Assembly (NCBI RefSeq): GCF_039536245.1
Contig: NZ_BAAAYN010000038.1
Span: forward strand, 94,307 to 158,306
Source of the DNA: Cryptosporangium minutisporangium
GTDB lineage: Bacteria; Actinomycetota; Actinomycetes; Mycobacteriales; Cryptosporangiaceae
Reading direction: 5' to 3'
DNA length: 64,000 bases
The notes beneath the pieces were generated by a model. It made no database searches. It had not been told where the DNA came from and saw only the letters and a program-made list of their open reading frames with translations. Numbering within the stretch: position 1 is the stretch's first letter; the number at the start of each line of letters is the position of its first letter. Below, piece after piece: positions 10,351 to 19,301 of this stretch. A program made the position numbers and the translations under genes.

Positions 10351-11115
10351 TCAGTCCACCAGCGACAGGTAGAGGCGAGTGCCGCCGGGGCGGAACCCGA
10401 CCCGCTCGTAGACCCGCCGGGATCCGTCGCCGCCGTACTCCAGCCAGACCGACGACGCACCCCGGTCGAGCAAGGCCGCGGTGAGGGCCGCGGTCACGGC
10501 CCCACCGATACCCCGGCCGCGGTACTCCGGCCGGGTGCCCACCCCGGCCAGCTCCGCGGTGCCCTCAGCGAGCGGGGAGCAGGTTCCCGCCCCGGCACAG
10601 CCGCCGTCCGAGGCGCGAACGAAGCGGACCGCGCCGCCGGTGTCCTCGATCCGGCGCAGCCGGTCCGCACCGTCGCGCGACGGCGGGAACTCCCCACCGA
10701 ACGCCTCGGACAGAGCCGCGTCGATCTGGGCGTACTCGTCGTCGGTGCCGGGGGTTTCGACGCCGACTCCGGCCGGGAGGGCCAGCGTCGACGGCGTGCA
10801 GACCAGGTACTCGTTCCGCGCCTCGGTGGTGAACCCGGCCCGCCGCAGGGCCGGCTCCACCGCGGGCGCGGCGTCCGGGGCGAACTCCAGGCGCGGCTGG
10901 AGGCCACGCTCCCGGAACGCCGTGATCAGCGCGGCGACGCTCCGGTCGGTCGGCTCCGCGCCCGGCAGCGGCGTCGCGTAGTTGAGAAGAGGGCTGGTCG
11001 TCGTCGGCTCCAGGCCCACGACGAACGGGCCGACCTCCAGCGCGATCGGCCGGCGGCGGAGGTTGGTGACAGCAAAACTCTGGACGTTGGTGCCCACAGG
11101 AAGGGAAGACCTCAC
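10351..11115 (-). CDS. GNAT-family N-acetyltransferase
   Basis: 254 residues with a GTG start. The C-terminal half is a GNAT fold: the acetyl-CoA loop is RPEYRGRGIGGAVT (195-208), followed by ASSVWLEYGGDGSRRVYERVGF, the standard last strand-helix. The N-terminal half (about 1-120) resembles the degenerate first GNAT domain of two-domain enzymes, so this may be a tandem-GNAT protein with one active domain. The acceptor substrate is unknown. It is convergent with the VWA operon and 249 bp downstream of the TetR gene on the same strand, with a long hairpin in between. Confidence 0.85.
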   Translation of the reverse strand: MRSSLPVGTNVQSFAVTNLRRRPIALEVGPFVVGLEPTTTSPLLNYATPLPGAEPTDRSVAALITAFRERGLQPRLEFAPDAAPAVEPALRRAGFTTEARNEYLVCTPSTLALPAGVGVETPGTDDEYAQIDAALSEAFGGEFPPSRDGADRLRRIEDTGGAVRFVRASDGGCAGAGTCSPLAEGTAELAGVGTRPEYRGRGIGGAVTAALTAALLDRGASSVWLEYGGDGSRRVYERVGFRPGGTRLYLSLVD

Positions 11116-11278
11116 GGGTGAAGGGATGGGAAACCATCGGGACGCCGTGAGAGGGCCGAGCGGGGATCCGCTCAGCGACGGCGACCGCTGCGGGGCGCCG
11201 AGAACATAGGCTTCAATCCTTCATCAGATATGTGCGCGACCACCTTACCGTGGCGCGCCGCCGGTGCCGCAACGCTGA

Positions 11279-11329
11279 TTTACGTCGAATCCGCCTCCAC
11301 GCCGCTCGTGGCGGCGGATTTGGCGTAAA
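11279..11329 (-). terminator. long hairpin downstream of tetR
   Basis: Arms 11279-11295 and 11313-11329 (17 bp, two mismatches) enclose a second perfect stem CCACG/CGTGG (11297-11301 and 11307-11311) around a 5-base loop. It lies 36 bp beyond the stop of the minus-strand TetR gene, so termination is the simplest role. The rest of the 249-bp gap to the GNAT start (11116-11364) shows no gene. Confidence 0.55.
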
Positions 11330-11364
11330 CCAGCGCGCGCCGCGGCCCCGAGGCCGCGCCGCGG

Positions 11365-12009
11365 TCAGCCCTGGACGGTTCCGAGCGCGCGGCGCACGAG
11401 GGCGAGGAACTCGTCGCGGGGGATGCCCGACGCGTCGCCGGTGAGCTCCGGGTCGACCTGCGTCTGGGCGAGCACCAGGCCCCCGACGTACTGCGCGAGG
11501 TGGCGCGGATCGCCGTCCCGCACCGTGCCGTCGCCCTGCCCGTCGCGGATCGCGATCGCGTACGCCTCCAGGATGCGGCGGAAGTGCCCACGCGAGTCGG
11601 GGGAGAAGTCCGGCCGCAACGCGCCGAGCGTCAGCCGGGTGCGGTCGGGGAACTCACCGAGCGTCCGGACCGCGGTGGACGCCATCGAGAGCAGCGTGTC
11701 CAGCCCGGTACCGCCGGCGCCGACGCAGGCGGTGAGCCGCTCCACCAGCACGGTGGTGTGCCGGTCGAGTACGGCGGCGTAGACCGCGTCCTTGCTGCGG
11801 AAGAAGTTGTAGATGCCGCCGACGGAGTAGCCGCTGCCCGCCGCGATCTTCTCCAGGCTCGTGCCGTCGTACCCGTGGGCGGCGAACAGTTCCTCGGCCA
11901 CCTCGACGATCTCCCGGCGCCGACTCTCCAGGCGCTGCGCCCGGCGGAGCTCGCGTGGCGACGCGCCCTCGGCCGAGGGGTCCTCCGCGGGCTGGGGTTG
12001 CGTGCTCAA
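11365..12009 (-). CDS. TetR-family transcriptional repressor
   Basis: 214 residues. The start is a TTG preceded at six bases by GGAG; no better in-frame start exists. The N-terminal DNA-binding domain is classic: RREIVEVAEELFAAHGYDG then SLEKIAAGSGYSVGGIYNFF. The C-terminal ligand domain is not assignable. The gene is divergent from the amidohydrolase-crotonase-SDR-thioesterase operon with an 87-bp shared region holding a 13-bp palindrome, so it probably represses that operon and itself in response to a pathway acyl-CoA (inference from organisation). Confidence 0.9.
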   Translation of the reverse strand: MSTQPQPAEDPSAEGASPRELRRAQRLESRRREIVEVAEELFAAHGYDGTSLEKIAAGSGYSVGGIYNFFRSKDAVYAAVLDRHTTVLVERLTACVGAGGTGLDTLLSMASTAVRTLGEFPDRTRLTLGALRPDFSPDSRGHFRRILEAYAIAIRDGQGDGTVRDGDPRHLAQYVGGLVLAQTQVDPELTGDASGIPRDEFLALVRRALGTVQG

Positions 12010-12018
12010 CTGTACTCC

Positions 12019-12049
12019 GAATCTAATTCACTCCATTGAACGCCGTTCA
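12019..12049. promoter_or_regulatory. palindromic operator candidates between tetR and amidohydrolase operon
   Basis: A perfect 13-bp palindrome TGAACGCCGTTCA (12037-12049) and a weaker GAAT-N3-ATTC element (12019-12029) lie in the 87-bp divergent region, in a locally AT-richer stretch. The position suits binding by the adjacent TetR protein. Confidence 0.5.
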
Positions 12050-12096
12050 GACTAGCTGATACGTTCGGCTCGCCAACGACGGTGAGGAGCCACTCG

Positions 12097-13338
12097 ATGT
12101 CCCGACGGCTCGGCTTTCCGGTGTTCGACGCCGACAACCACATGTACGAGACCACCGACGCGTTCACGAAGTACCTGCCGGAGGAGTACGCCGGCCTGGT
12201 GAAGTACGTGCAGATCAACGGCCGGACCAAGATTGCGCTGCGGAACGTGATCAGCGAGTTCATCCCGAACCCGACGTTCAACAAGGTCGCTCCGCCCGGC
12301 GCGCAGGAGCTGGAGTTCCGCCTGAAGAACCCGTCGTCGAAGACGCAGGTGCAGCCCGGCGACAAGGTGATCGCGCCGCCGCCCCGCTACATCGAGGCGC
12401 TCCCGGCGTTCTTCAACCCGGCCGACCGGCTCGAGCTGCTGAACGAGCTGAGCATCGACCGATCGATGATGTGGCCGACGCTCGCCAGCCTGCTCGAGGA
12501 GCGGCTCGCCGACGACCCGGACGCCACCCACGCGATCGTGCACGCGCTGAACGAGTGGATGCACGAGCACTGGACGTTCAACTTCGAGGAGCGGATCTTC
12601 CCGACCCCGGTCGTCACGCTGCCGATCGTCGACAAGGCGATCGCCGAGCTGGAGTGGGTGCTGGAGCGCGGCGCGAAGGCGATCCTCGTCCGCCCGGCCC
12701 CGGTGCCGGACTACGGCGGCCGCCGCCGCTCGATGGCGTTACCGGAGTACGACCCGTTCTGGACGCTCGTCCAGGACTCCGGCGTCGTCGTCGGGCTGCA
12801 CGCCTCGGACGACGGCTTCACCCGCTACCTCAACGAGTGGGAGGGCCACGTCGGCGAGTACGTCCCGTTCGCCAAGGGCCGCCCGTCCGCGTTCTCCGCG
12901 GTGGTCTCCGCCGAGCATCGCACGATCAAGGACCTGGTGACCTCGCTCGTCACCCACGGGGTAGTGACCCGCTTCCCCGACATCCGGTTCATGCCGATCG
13001 AGAACGGCAGCGTCTGGGTGAAGCCGATGATGGACGGCTTGCGCAGCGTCCACGAGCGACGTCCGGAGATCTTCGACGAGGACCCGATCGAGGCCCTGCT
13101 GCGGTCGGTGGTGTTCAACCCGTTCTACGAGGAGGACGTGGTGGGGCTCGTCGAGACCGTCGGCGCCGACCGCGTCGTGTTCGGCTCCGACTATCCGCAC
13201 CCCGAGGGCATGTTCGATCCGGTGACGTTCGTCGACGAGATCGAACCGCTGGCAGATGAAGACAAGGCCAAGATCATGGGCGGCAACCTCTCCCGCCTGA
13301 TGGGCCTCGACCCGGCGAAGGCGGCGCTTCCGGCATGA
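12097..13338 (+). CDS. amidohydrolase family 2 (ACMSD-like TIM barrel)
   Basis: 413 residues from the ATG at 12097, which follows GGTGAGGAG at good spacing; an in-frame GTG at 12082 is less likely. The N-terminal FDADNHMYE (10-18) is the metal motif, and the C-terminal FGSDYPHPEG carries the conserved Asp. This is the PF04909 family of metal-dependent hydrolases/decarboxylases that act on amides, lactones or beta-keto/aromatic acids. Its neighbours are all acyl-CoA enzymes, so it may open a ring or hydrolyse a CoA-linked intermediate (inference). The stop overlaps the crotonase ATG by four bases. Confidence 0.88.
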   Translation: MSRRLGFPVFDADNHMYETTDAFTKYLPEEYAGLVKYVQINGRTKIALRNVISEFIPNPTFNKVAPPGAQELEFRLKNPSSKTQVQPGDKVIAPPPRYIEALPAFFNPADRLELLNELSIDRSMMWPTLASLLEERLADDPDATHAIVHALNEWMHEHWTFNFEERIFPTPVVTLPIVDKAIAELEWVLERGAKAILVRPAPVPDYGGRRRSMALPEYDPFWTLVQDSGVVVGLHASDDGFTRYLNEWEGHVGEYVPFAKGRPSAFSAVVSAEHRTIKDLVTSLVTHGVVTRFPDIRFMPIENGSVWVKPMMDGLRSVHERRPEIFDEDPIEALLRSVVFNPFYEEDVVGLVETVGADRVVFGSDYPHPEGMFDPVTFVDEIEPLADEDKAKIMGGNLSRLMGLDPAKAALPA

Positions 13339-14207
13339 CCGACTACCAGTTCCTCACGGTCGAGCGGCTCGACGAGGGCGCGATCGTCCGGATCCTGCTC
13401 AACCGCCCCGATCAGCGCAACGCCCAGAACCGCGGGCTGCTCGTCGAGCTGAACGAGGCCTTCCTCGCCGCGGAGGCCGACGACGCGGTCCGGGTCGTGA
13501 TCCTCGGCGGCGCCGGGCCGATGTTCTCGGCCGGGCACGACACCGGCACGAAGCAGAGCATCGCGGAGATGACGCCCGGCCCGACCCTGCACCCCAGCTG
13601 GCAGGTGAACGGCGGCACCCGGCAGGGCGTCGAGCGGCTGATGCTCCAGGAGTGGCACTACTTCTTCCAGAACACCAAGCGGTGGCGCGACCTGCGGAAG
13701 ATCACGATCGCGCAGGTGCACGGCAAGGTGTTCTCGGCGGGCCTGATGCTGATGTGGGCCTGCGACCTGATCGTCGCCGCGGACGACACGGTCTTCTCCG
13801 ACGTCGTGGGCCAGCGGCTGGGCATGTGCGGCGTGGAGTACTTCGGCCACCCGTGGGAGTTCGGGCCGCGCAAGGCCAAGGAACTCCTGCTCACCGGCGA
13901 CTCGATCAGCGCGGACGAGGCGCACCGGCTGGGCATGATCAGCAAGCTCCACCCGGAGGCCGAGCTGCCCGACCGCACGCTGGAGTTCGCCAGGCGCATC
14001 GCCCAGCTGCCGACCGTGACGTCGCTGCTGATCAAGGAGTCGGTCAACCAGACCGTCGACCAGATGGGCTTCACCAACGCGCTCAACTCGTGCTTCACGC
14101 TGCACGAGCTCAACCACGCGCACTGGGCCCAGCGGCACGACGACGGGTTCCCGCTCGCGCGGCCGGAGGACGGCGTCCCGGACTGGCGCGCCGCGAAGGC
14201 CAAGTAG
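13335..14207 (+). CDS. enoyl-CoA hydratase/isomerase (crotonase) family protein
   Basis: 290 residues. Crotonase features: LNRPDQRNAQNRGLL near the N-terminus, the oxyanion-loop region FSAGHDTG, the second oxyanion region QVHGKVFSAGLML, and acidic Glu in GMCGVEYFG where catalytic glutamates sit. It carries an insertion (about residues 75-115, rich in Trp and Thr) compared with minimal crotonases. It probably hydrates or isomerises an unsaturated acyl-CoA from the operon's pathway. ATGA overlap with the gene before, and the SDR start follows its stop directly. Confidence 0.9.
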   Translation: MTDYQFLTVERLDEGAIVRILLNRPDQRNAQNRGLLVELNEAFLAAEADDAVRVVILGGAGPMFSAGHDTGTKQSIAEMTPGPTLHPSWQVNGGTRQGVERLMLQEWHYFFQNTKRWRDLRKITIAQVHGKVFSAGLMLMWACDLIVAADDTVFSDVVGQRLGMCGVEYFGHPWEFGPRKAKELLLTGDSISADEAHRLGMISKLHPEAELPDRTLEFARRIAQLPTVTSLLIKESVNQTVDQMGFTNALNSCFTLHELNHAHWAQRHDDGFPLARPEDGVPDWRAAKAK

Positions 14208-14993
14208 ATGGACCTCCTCGTCAGGGACAAGGCGTACGTGGTCGTCGGCGGCACCTCGGGGATCGGCTTCGCCGCGGCCCGGGAGCTGGCGGCCGAGGGT
14301 GCCCGGGTCGCGGTCGTCGGCTGCGACCCCGGGCGGGCCGAGGCCGCTGCGGCCGCGCTCCGCGAGGCGGGTGCCGCGGAGGCGTTCGGCGTTCCGGGGG
14401 ACGTGTCCCGGAGTGCGGTGGCCACGGTGCGGGCGGCGGCCGACCGGCTCGGTGGGCTGGACGGCATCGCGGTCACCACCGGTCTGAGCGGGCACGAGCC
14501 GATCAGCATCGACGACGACCGCTGGGCGCACGTGTTCGCCGACGTACTGCTCGCCACGGTGCGCAGCGTCGAGGCGGCGCTGCCCTACGTCGAGCGGAAA
14601 GGCGGCACGATCGTGACGACGGCCGCCTACAGCATCCGGGCCCCGGAGATCGCCCGGCTGCCGTACGCGTCGCTGAAGAGCGGCGTCGCGACGTTCACGA
14701 AGGGCATCGCCAAGGCGTACGGAGCCGCCGGGGTCCGGGCGAACTGCGTCTGTCCCGGCGCGATCGAGACCGAGAACCTGTCCCGGCTGCGGCAGCACCT
14801 CGCCGCCGAGCGCGGTGTTCCGCCCGAGGGCGTCCTCGAGCAGGTCATGGTCGACGAGTGGCACCTGGACGTCGCGCTCCGGCGCCCCGGCCGCCCGGCG
14901 GAGGTCGGTGAGCTGATCGCGTTCCTGCTCTCGCCGCGGGCGGGCTACCTGACCGGCGCGCTGATCAACATCGACGGCGGGACGAACTTCTGA
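14208..14993 (+). CDS. short-chain dehydrogenase/reductase (SDR)
   Basis: 261 residues, starting on the base after the crotonase stop. The nucleotide motif is GGTSGIG (14-20) and the catalytic pair YxxxK is Tyr153/Lys157 in YASLK; the C-terminal end YLTGALINIDGGTNF is typical of classical SDRs. Likely oxidises the hydroxyl made by the crotonase or reduces a keto group with NAD(P)(H). The stop overlaps the thioesterase ATG (TGATG). Confidence 0.92.
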   Translation: MDLLVRDKAYVVVGGTSGIGFAAARELAAEGARVAVVGCDPGRAEAAAAALREAGAAEAFGVPGDVSRSAVATVRAAADRLGGLDGIAVTTGLSGHEPISIDDDRWAHVFADVLLATVRSVEAALPYVERKGGTIVTTAAYSIRAPEIARLPYASLKSGVATFTKGIAKAYGAAGVRANCVCPGAIETENLSRLRQHLAAERGVPPEGVLEQVMVDEWHLDVALRRPGRPAEVGELIAFLLSPRAGYLTGALINIDGGTNF

Positions 14994-15871
14994 TGCTGCC
15001 CTCGGTCTCCGACGTGCGGGACGCGTTGACCCTGGAGCCGCTCGCGCCCGGGCGGTGGCTAGGGAAGAGCGTCCCGTCCCGGGCGGGCGTCGTCTTCGGC
15101 GGTCAGCTGATCGGCCAGGCGATCGCTGTGGCGGCCGCGACCGTGCCGGCCAAGCGGGTGGCGTCCGTCCACACGGTGTTCGCGCGGACCGGCCGGACGG
15201 ACGCACCCGTGGAGCTGGACGCCGACCCGCTGCACGACGGACGCTCGTTCGCCGGGCTCACGGTGACCGCGCGGCAGGGCGACCGGCTGCTCGCCCGATC
15301 GCTGCTGCTCCTCGACGTTTCAGAGGACGACGTCGTTCGGCACCGGCCCGAGGCTCCGGCGACCGGCGGGCCGGCCGCGGTCGGTCCGGGGGCAGCCCAT
15401 CCGCGGCCCGCGATGCTGGCCGGCTGGGAGCACCGGTACGTCGAGGACGTCGACCTGACCGACCCGGACGCGGTGGGCCCGCCCGAGCTCGCGGTCTGGT
15501 CCCGGTTCGAGGCCGGTGGCAGGGCTGCGGCCGACGGACCGGCGCTGCTCGCCTGGGCCACCGTCGGGTTCCTGGTCGGCACCGCCCTGCGCCCGCATCC
15601 GGGCGTGGGGCTCGCGAACGCGCACCGGGAGCTGTCCACCGGCGTCCTGACGCACACGCTGACGTTCCACGACCCGATCGCCGCCGACGAGTGGCTGCTG
15701 CTGACCCAGCGCAGCACGGTCGCCGGCGGCGGCCGCGCCTACGGCACCGGCGAGGTGTTCACCGAGGACGGTCGGCCGGTCGCGAGCTACGACCAGCTCG
15801 CGATGGTCCGCCGGATGCCCACTGTGTCCTCGGCGGGATCGTCGTCCTCGGCGGGAGCGTCCGGGCTCTGA
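14993..15871 (+). CDS. acyl-CoA thioesterase II (TesB-like double hotdog)
   Basis: 292 residues. The first hotdog has FGGQLIGQAIAVAAATVP and SVHTVFARTGR, and the second has ANAHRELSTGVLTHTLTFHDP and SYDQLAMVRR, as in TesB/acyl-CoA thioesterase II. It would hydrolyse an acyl-CoA to free acid and CoA, as last gene of the amidohydrolase-crotonase-SDR operon. The C-terminal serine-rich tail (about 275-292) is not part of the fold. Convergent with the SHOCT gene, six bases apart. Confidence 0.9.
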   Translation: MLPSVSDVRDALTLEPLAPGRWLGKSVPSRAGVVFGGQLIGQAIAVAAATVPAKRVASVHTVFARTGRTDAPVELDADPLHDGRSFAGLTVTARQGDRLLARSLLLLDVSEDDVVRHRPEAPATGGPAAVGPGAAHPRPAMLAGWEHRYVEDVDLTDPDAVGPPELAVWSRFEAGGRAAADGPALLAWATVGFLVGTALRPHPGVGLANAHRELSTGVLTHTLTFHDPIAADEWLLLTQRSTVAGGGRAYGTGEVFTEDGRPVASYDQLAMVRRMPTVSSAGSSSSAGASGL

Positions 15872-15876
15872 TCGGC

Positions 15877-16341
15877 TCAGAACAACTGCCGCTTGGCCTC
15901 CTCGAACTCCTCTTTGCTCAGCTGTCCGACCTGCACGAGCTGCCAGAGCCGGCGCAGCTCTTCGGCGGGGTCGGGGCGGGAGGGCGCCACCTGCTGCTGC
16001 TGCCGGGCGAGCGCCGCGGCGCGGGCGGCGTCGATGAACGCCCGCAGCCGCGCGAAGTCGTCCTGACGGCCGTTCCGGAACGCCACGGTCAGCTCGGCGA
16101 CCGGCCGGAGTGCGTCGGGCGTAGCGATCTCGATCGTGAACTGACCACCGGTGAACCGGGCGGTCTTCAACTCCATCGACAGGATGTCCTGCACGTGCAC
16201 GCGCCGGTCGCCGGGTCTGACCGGCTCGCCTTTGCGATGGACGGTGACCCAGGTGCCGTCGAAGGTGATCTGTTCGGACTGACCCAGGACGCGCAGTGGA
16301 TCGCGGGGAGTCGGCGGTGGGAACAGGGGAGGGCTGGCCAC
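15877..16341 (-). CDS. SHOCT domain protein with PH-like/DUF4429-type domain
   Basis: 154 residues from a GTG at 16341, the best-placed start; the frame is open for another 800 bases upstream but that part is the shadow of the response regulator. Residues about 18-100 form a beta-rich region (ITFDGTWVTVHRKGEP, VHVQDILSMELK) like the DUF4429/bPH domains. The C-terminal 30 residues, ending LVQVGQLSKEEFEEAKRQLF, are a SHOCT helix pair. Such proteins are common in actinobacteria and thought to bind membranes or form oligomers; role unknown. Confidence 0.8.
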   Translation of the reverse strand: MASPPLFPPPTPRDPLRVLGQSEQITFDGTWVTVHRKGEPVRPGDRRVHVQDILSMELKTARFTGGQFTIEIATPDALRPVAELTVAFRNGRQDDFARLRAFIDAARAAALARQQQQVAPSRPDPAEELRRLWQLVQVGQLSKEEFEEAKRQLF

Positions 16342-16395
16342 TCCGGCGACGCTAGAGGTGGGAGTTGCATCCCGGGCGCCGCTTTGGGTGGAGAT

Positions 16396-16445
16396 GGACG
16401 ACCTCCGTATGGAGGTCGTCCGGACAGTCACCGCGAAGTGACTGT
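16396..16445 (-). terminator. two back-to-back hairpins after the response regulator gene
   Basis: Perfect stems: GGACGACCTCC / GGAGGTCGTCC (16396-16406 and 16411-16421, 4-base loop) and ACAGTCAC / GTGACTGT (16424-16431 and 16438-16445, 6-base loop). They lie between the response regulator stop (16476) and the SHOCT start (16341), so they likely end the two-component transcript; a regulatory role for the SHOCT gene is also possible. Confidence 0.6.
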
Positions 16446-16475
16446 TCGTAGGTGGCGCGGCGGCCGACTTTCTGG

Positions 16476-17150
16476 TTAGGCCACCAACCCGCCCTGGTAC
16501 GCCAGCACCACGGCCTGTGCACGGTCGCGTGCGCCGATCTTGGCGAGGATTCGCTTGACGTGCGTCTTCGCGGTCGATTCGGCGATCACCAGGCGATCGG
16601 CGATCTCCCGATTGGACAGGCCTGCGGCGACGAGCGCGAGCACCTCGGCCTCGCGTTCGGTCAGCGGATCGAGGCGCCGCCGGGCCGCGGACGCCGCGGG
16701 CACGTCCGGCTCCGGCCCGCGCCGGACGAAGTGCTCGACGAGGTCCCGGGTGACCGCCGGATCGATCAGATCCTCCCCACCGGCCACCGTACGCACCGCG
16801 TCGACCAGCCGCTCGGGCGAGGTGCGCTTGAGCAGGAACCCACTCGCACCGGCCCGGAGCGCTCCCCAGACGTACTCGTCGTGGCGGAACGTCGTGAGCA
16901 CGAGTACTCGCGTGCGCAGCGCGGCGTCGACGATCCGCCGGGTGGCCTCGATGCCGTCGATACCCGGCATCCGAACGTCCATCAGGACGACGTCCGGAAC
17001 GTGGTGGTGGCAGGACTCGACGGCGGCGAGCCCGTCGGAGGCCTCTCCGACGACGTCGATGTCCTCGGCGGCGCCGAGGATCACACCGAGCCCGGCGCGC
17101 AGCAGCGCGTCGTCGTCGGCGAGCAGGACCCGGAGGCGGGAGGCGGTCAC
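16476..17150 (-). CDS. NarL/LuxR-family response regulator
   Basis: 224 residues from a GTG that overlaps the histidine kinase stop by four bases. The receiver domain has acidic DDD at 12-14, phospho-acceptor Asp58 in VVLMDVRMPG, and Lys in FLLKRT. The C-terminal LuxR helix-turn-helix starts at LTEREAEVLALVAAGLSNRE. The gene is last in a membrane protein-kinase-regulator operon. Its targets may include the operon itself and the gene across the divergent region (inference). Confidence 0.95.
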   Translation of the reverse strand: MTASRLRVLLADDDALLRAGLGVILGAAEDIDVVGEASDGLAAVESCHHHVPDVVLMDVRMPGIDGIEATRRIVDAALRTRVLVLTTFRHDEYVWGALRAGASGFLLKRTSPERLVDAVRTVAGGEDLIDPAVTRDLVEHFVRRGPEPDVPAASAARRRLDPLTEREAEVLALVAAGLSNREIADRLVIAESTAKTHVKRILAKIGARDRAQAVVLAYQGGLVA

Positions 17151-18304
17151 GGTAGCGGTAACACCGCACGGACGCGGAACCCGCCGCCGTCGCGCGCGGC
17201 GTGTTCGACGGTTCCCGCGAAGAGCGCGGCGCGTTCCGCGATCCCGAGGAGCCCTCGTCCAGCGCGGTAGTCCGGCGGCGGGCCTGCCCCGTCGTCGCAC
17301 ACCTCCAGCTCGACGTGGCGTCCGTCGCAGCGCGCCGAGACGGCGACCGAGCGCGCCCGGCCGTGCCGCAGCGCGTTGGTGAGCGCCTCCTGGACGATCC
17401 GGTAGGCGGCGCGGTCGAGCCCGGCAGGCAACGCGTCGGCGGGCGGCTCGATGCGGACCGCGACCGTGGTGCCGGTGCCGGCCATCCGCTCGGCGAGCCG
17501 GGGCACCGCCGCCAGCCCGGGTGGACCGTCGACGGCGTCGTCCGCTCGCGCGCGCCCGTCGTCCGGGCGCAGGGCGCCGAGCACGTGGTCGAGTTCGTCG
17601 AGCGCCTCCCGGCCGCTCTCCTCCACGTCGCGGAGGATGCCGCGGGCCTGGTCCGGGTCCCGGTCGAGGATCACCCGCGCGGCTCCGACCCGGACCAGCA
17701 TCACGGAGACCGTGTGACCGACGAGATCGTGCAGTTCGCGGGCGATCCGGGTGCGTTCGTCGGTGACCGCGTCCCGGCGCAGCTGCCGCTGGGCCTCCGC
17801 GTGCGCCCCGGCCTGCTCCTCGCGCCGGCGTGCGGCGGTGTAACCGGCCGCCCAGACCAGCAGCCAGAGGAACACCACCGCGGCCGGAACCACCGCCGGG
17901 GCGTCCGACCGGGCGAAGTACGCCACGATGCCCGGCAGCATGATCACCGGGCCCCAGGCACCGCGCCGACGGTCGGCATTGTGGCCCAGCGAGTACAGCC
18001 CCATCAGGTTCACCAGCGGGGTGAGGTCCGCGGGCCCCAGCCAGAGGGACTCCACGGCCAGCGCGGCGGTCTGGACGGCGTAGGCGGTCACCGGCGTCCG
18101 GCGGCGCAGCGCGAGGCCCCCGGCCACGACGACGCTGAGCGCCACCGCGAACGGCAGGTGACGACCGGGTCCGGGGTCGGCGGCGAGCCGCGCGACGACC
18201 ATCGCCACCAGGGCGACCACCGCCGGCGCCAGGTCGAGGACGGGCGGCGGCAGCGCCCGCAGCCGCGCGCCGATCGCACGCGCGGCCTCCGGTGGTCCGA
18301 TCAC
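17147..18304 (-). CDS. two-component sensor histidine kinase (NarL/DesK type)
   Basis: 385 residues from a GTG five bases after the stop of the membrane protein gene; the frame is open further up but overlaps that gene. There are five or six membrane helices in the first 155 residues, without a large outside sensor domain. The HisKA_3 phospho-acceptor is His192 in ARELHDLVGH, and the HATPase has EALTNALRHG (N-box, Asn310) and DDGAGPP. Pairs with the overlapping response regulator. Lack of an extracytoplasmic domain suggests sensing within the membrane or through the adjacent membrane protein. Confidence 0.93.
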   Translation of the reverse strand: MIGPPEAARAIGARLRALPPPVLDLAPAVVALVAMVVARLAADPGPGRHLPFAVALSVVVAGGLALRRRTPVTAYAVQTAALAVESLWLGPADLTPLVNLMGLYSLGHNADRRRGAWGPVIMLPGIVAYFARSDAPAVVPAAVVFLWLLVWAAGYTAARRREEQAGAHAEAQRQLRRDAVTDERTRIARELHDLVGHTVSVMLVRVGAARVILDRDPDQARGILRDVEESGREALDELDHVLGALRPDDGRARADDAVDGPPGLAAVPRLAERMAGTGTTVAVRIEPPADALPAGLDRAAYRIVQEALTNALRHGRARSVAVSARCDGRHVELEVCDDGAGPPPDYRAGRGLLGIAERAALFAGTVEHAARDGGGFRVRAVLPLP

Positions 18305-18309
18305 GTTTC

Positions 18310-19242
18310 CTACCTCATCACGGCCGAGGAACGCGTCTCCGCGCCGCCCCGTGCCTCGGCGGTCCCCGGCGCTCCGGCCCTCGCCCGCAGGCCGCGGAGG
18401 ACGAGAGCGGCGACGACGACGAACAGCGCGGCACCCACTCCGCCGAGCAGCCCGATCGCGGGCGTGGGGGAGATCCACGGCTCGCCGGCGTAGGCGGTGA
18501 CCGTCACCGCGGCGAACAGCGCGGTGTATCCGGCGGCCCCGGCCAGCGCGGCCACTCGACCCCGTCGCCCGCCCAGCTCCAGGCCGACCGCGAGCAAGCC
18601 GAGAACCTGCAGCCCGTGGATGCCGAGGGCATGTGCGAGCTTCGCGCTGCCCGCGGCCCCGAAGAGCAGTTCCTCCGGCACGTGCCCGGTGGCGTCGACG
18701 ACGTCCTCACCGACGCCGGCCATGCTGCCGCCGATCGCCCCACCGGCCAGCACCAGCAGCAGCCCGACCAGGACGGCGACGCGGGCGGCGGGACGGCCCC
18801 GGAATCCGAACAGCGCCCACACCAGCAGCACGACGAGGCCGGCGACCAGCAGGAACACCGACTGCGCCATTACGTCCCAGATCGCCTCGTCGGTCGGCGT
18901 CGCCGCGTTGAAGTGCGACGGCACGCCGCGCCACCGCTGCACGGTGATCAGCGCGACCTCGATCACCGAGGTGACGCCGATGATCCCGGTCGGGACCCAG
19001 CCCCACCGCCGGTCCGGCAGTTGGCGCAGCACCCACGCGACCGACCACAGCAGCATGCCGAACGACGTGCCGAACACCGCGGGCTTGCGCCAAGAGACCG
19101 CACCGGCCCACGGTCCGTCGGCAACGGCGATCCCGGTGTGCACCACGCCGGAGAGCACCAGCGCCGTGCCGGCCCACCAAAGGAAGCGCTGCTGCCGGGT
19201 CACCGGCCGGATCGCGTCCCAGAAGCTTCGTATCGTCGTCAT
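18310..19242 (-). CDS. polytopic membrane protein of unknown function, upstream of the two-component system
   Basis: 310 residues from the ATG at 19242; a longer frame would cross the palindromic operator. I count eight or so hydrophobic segments. Charged or polar turns include SWRKPAVFGTSFG, which is found in a conserved actinobacterial membrane family of unknown role, and PSHFNAATPTDEAIWD facing one side. It is first of three genes with the kinase and regulator, so it is either their sensor partner or a target. I cannot assign an activity. Confidence 0.75.
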   Translation of the reverse strand: MTTIRSFWDAIRPVTRQQRFLWWAGTALVLSGVVHTGIAVADGPWAGAVSWRKPAVFGTSFGMLLWSVAWVLRQLPDRRWGWVPTGIIGVTSVIEVALITVQRWRGVPSHFNAATPTDEAIWDVMAQSVFLLVAGLVVLLVWALFGFRGRPAARVAVLVGLLLVLAGGAIGGSMAGVGEDVVDATGHVPEELLFGAAGSAKLAHALGIHGLQVLGLLAVGLELGGRRGRVAALAGAAGYTALFAAVTVTAYAGEPWISPTPAIGLLGGVGAALFVVVAALVLRGLRARAGAPGTAEARGGAETRSSAVMR

Positions 19243-19301
19243 GACCGGGACGCTAGGACCGCCCGAACGCGCCGCCGTCCCCCTGACGAGGACACCTGGC
19301 A

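Noticed and set aside
13191..15206. 671-codon minus-strand frame
   Set aside because: Antisense of the crotonase, SDR and thioesterase genes, which have full catalytic motifs; low-complexity Arg/Asp/Gly translation.
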